This document shows positions 62,015-62,514 of a stretch of DNA of 62,514 nucleotides, piece by piece. Under the pieces are notes generated by a model, which had not been told where the DNA came from, ran no database searches, and worked only from the letters and a program-made list of their open reading frames with translations. The stretch covers positions 1-62,514 of the forward strand of contig JAFZWA010000022.1 of NCBI GenBank assembly GCA_017617525.1, given 5' to 3'. Origin of the DNA: Clostridiales bacterium. Lineage in GTDB: Bacteria; Bacillota; Clostridia; Saccharofermentanales; Saccharofermentanaceae. Positions within the stretch are counted from its first letter, which is position 1, and every line of letters begins with the position of its first letter. The translations under genes were made by a program, and so were the position numbers.

Positions 62015-62514
62015 ATGGCAGTTAAAGTTGCAATCAATGGTTTTGGTCGTATCGGCCGTCTCGCTTTCCGTCAGATGTTTGGCGCTGAAGGTTACGAAGT
62101 AGTTGCTATCAACGACCTCACATCCCCGAAGATGCTTGCTCATCTTCTGAAGTATGACTCCGCTCAGGGTTCTTACGCTCTGAAGGATACCGTTTCCGCT
62201 GGTGAAGATTCCATCACAGTTAACGGCAAGACACTGAAGATCTACAAAGAGCCGGATGCTAACAATTGTCCTTGGGGCGAGCTCGGTGTTGACGTAGTTC
62301 TCGAGTGCTCCGGTTTCTACACATCTAAGGAAAAGGCACAGGCTCACATCAACGCTGGTGCTAAGAAGGTTGTTATCTCCGCTCCGGCTGGTAACGATCT
62401 GCCGACCATCGTTTACAACGTAAACCACACAACGCTGACCAAGGATGACAAGATCATCTCCGCAGCTTCCTGTACTACAAACTGCCTCGCTCCGATGGCA
62501 AAGGCTCTGAACGA
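62015..62514 (+). CDS. gapA: Glyceraldehyde-3-phosphate dehydrogenase, 3' truncated by window
   Basis: Glycolytic enzyme converting glyceraldehyde 3-phosphate to 1,3-bisphosphoglycerate with NAD+. The visible 166 residues start with the NAD-binding [17 protein letters not shown], then [20 protein letters not shown] and, near the window edge, [17 protein letters not shown], whose Cys is the catalytic nucleophile. The ATG 62015 follows AGGAGG. Its codon choice and strong ribosome site suggest high expression. The gene runs off the right edge. Confidence 0.95.
   Translation, partial: MAVKVAINGFGRIGRLAFRQMFGAEGYEVVAINDLTSPKMLAHLLKYDSAQGSYALKDTVSAGEDSITVNGKTLKIYKEPDANNCPWGELGVDVVLECSGFYTSKEKAQAHINAGAKKVVISAPAGNDLPTIVYNVNHTTLTKDDKIISAASCTTNCLAPMAKALN

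Overview
The window is ordinary chromosomal DNA from a low-to-mid GC Gram-positive anaerobe of the class Clostridia (Bacillota). The evidence is strong AGGAGG-type ribosome sites, sigma-A-like promoters, a Clostridia-type endo-beta-N-acetylglucosaminidase, DUF6273 repeat surface proteins, a LacI-sensor/GGDEF chimera and a NfeD/flotillin operon. Genus cannot be fixed from sequence alone. I see no phage, insertion sequence, CRISPR array, rRNA or tRNA. Coding density is about 90 percent.

Layout. 1-7135: end of an unknown gene, then the pcrA helicase, dgt, yfbR and a secreted glucosaminidase-like protein. 7137-13440: a promoter-headed run with a cohesin/cadherin-like anchored protein, GtrA, folC, a TPR membrane protein and thrC, closed by an unusual terminator. 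13484-20158: sugar acetyltransferase, prfC (reverse), a NYN/LOTUS nuclease, malQ and glpK. 20195-25001: an AEC transporter, a three-gene ABC exporter behind LytTR-type direct repeats, and a GNAT protein. 25178-30827: two tandem zinc-ribbon paralogues, one with an 850-residue disordered tail. 30923-41374: beta-glucosidase, a GT4 glycosyltransferase, a degenerate EAL protein, cardiolipin synthase, a two-domain PPK2 and a LacI-like/GGDEF protein. 41374-48329: a 2278-residue repeat surface protein and a 34-residue peptide gene. 48577-56569: an aconitase-family hydratase, a monoacylglycerol-lipase-like hydrolase, a DUF1836 regulator with NfeD-like and flotillin genes, and a Mbeg1-like lipase. 56747-62514: a second degenerate EAL protein, an aquaporin, a metallo-beta-lactamase-fold protein, a MATE transporter and the start of gapdh.

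Themes. The envelope is prominent: peptidoglycan hydrolase, anchored adhesion-like proteins, lipid glycosylation, cardiolipin, flotillin and lipases. Three c-di-GMP-type proteins occur, two with altered EAL catalytic motifs. Nucleotide sanitation (Dgt, YfbR) sits with the PcrA helicase.

The most unusual signal is not a gene. A short word, GTGCTTTTC(G), occurs about 34 times as its 8-base core on both strands by hand count, roughly 18 times the random expectation. It is concentrated in leaders, hairpin loops and terminators, a distribution like the DNA-uptake words of Neisseria and Pasteurellaceae. A second non-coding signal is a conserved 50-nt terminator-like element (two full copies, one partial) whose outer stem changes in a compensated way.
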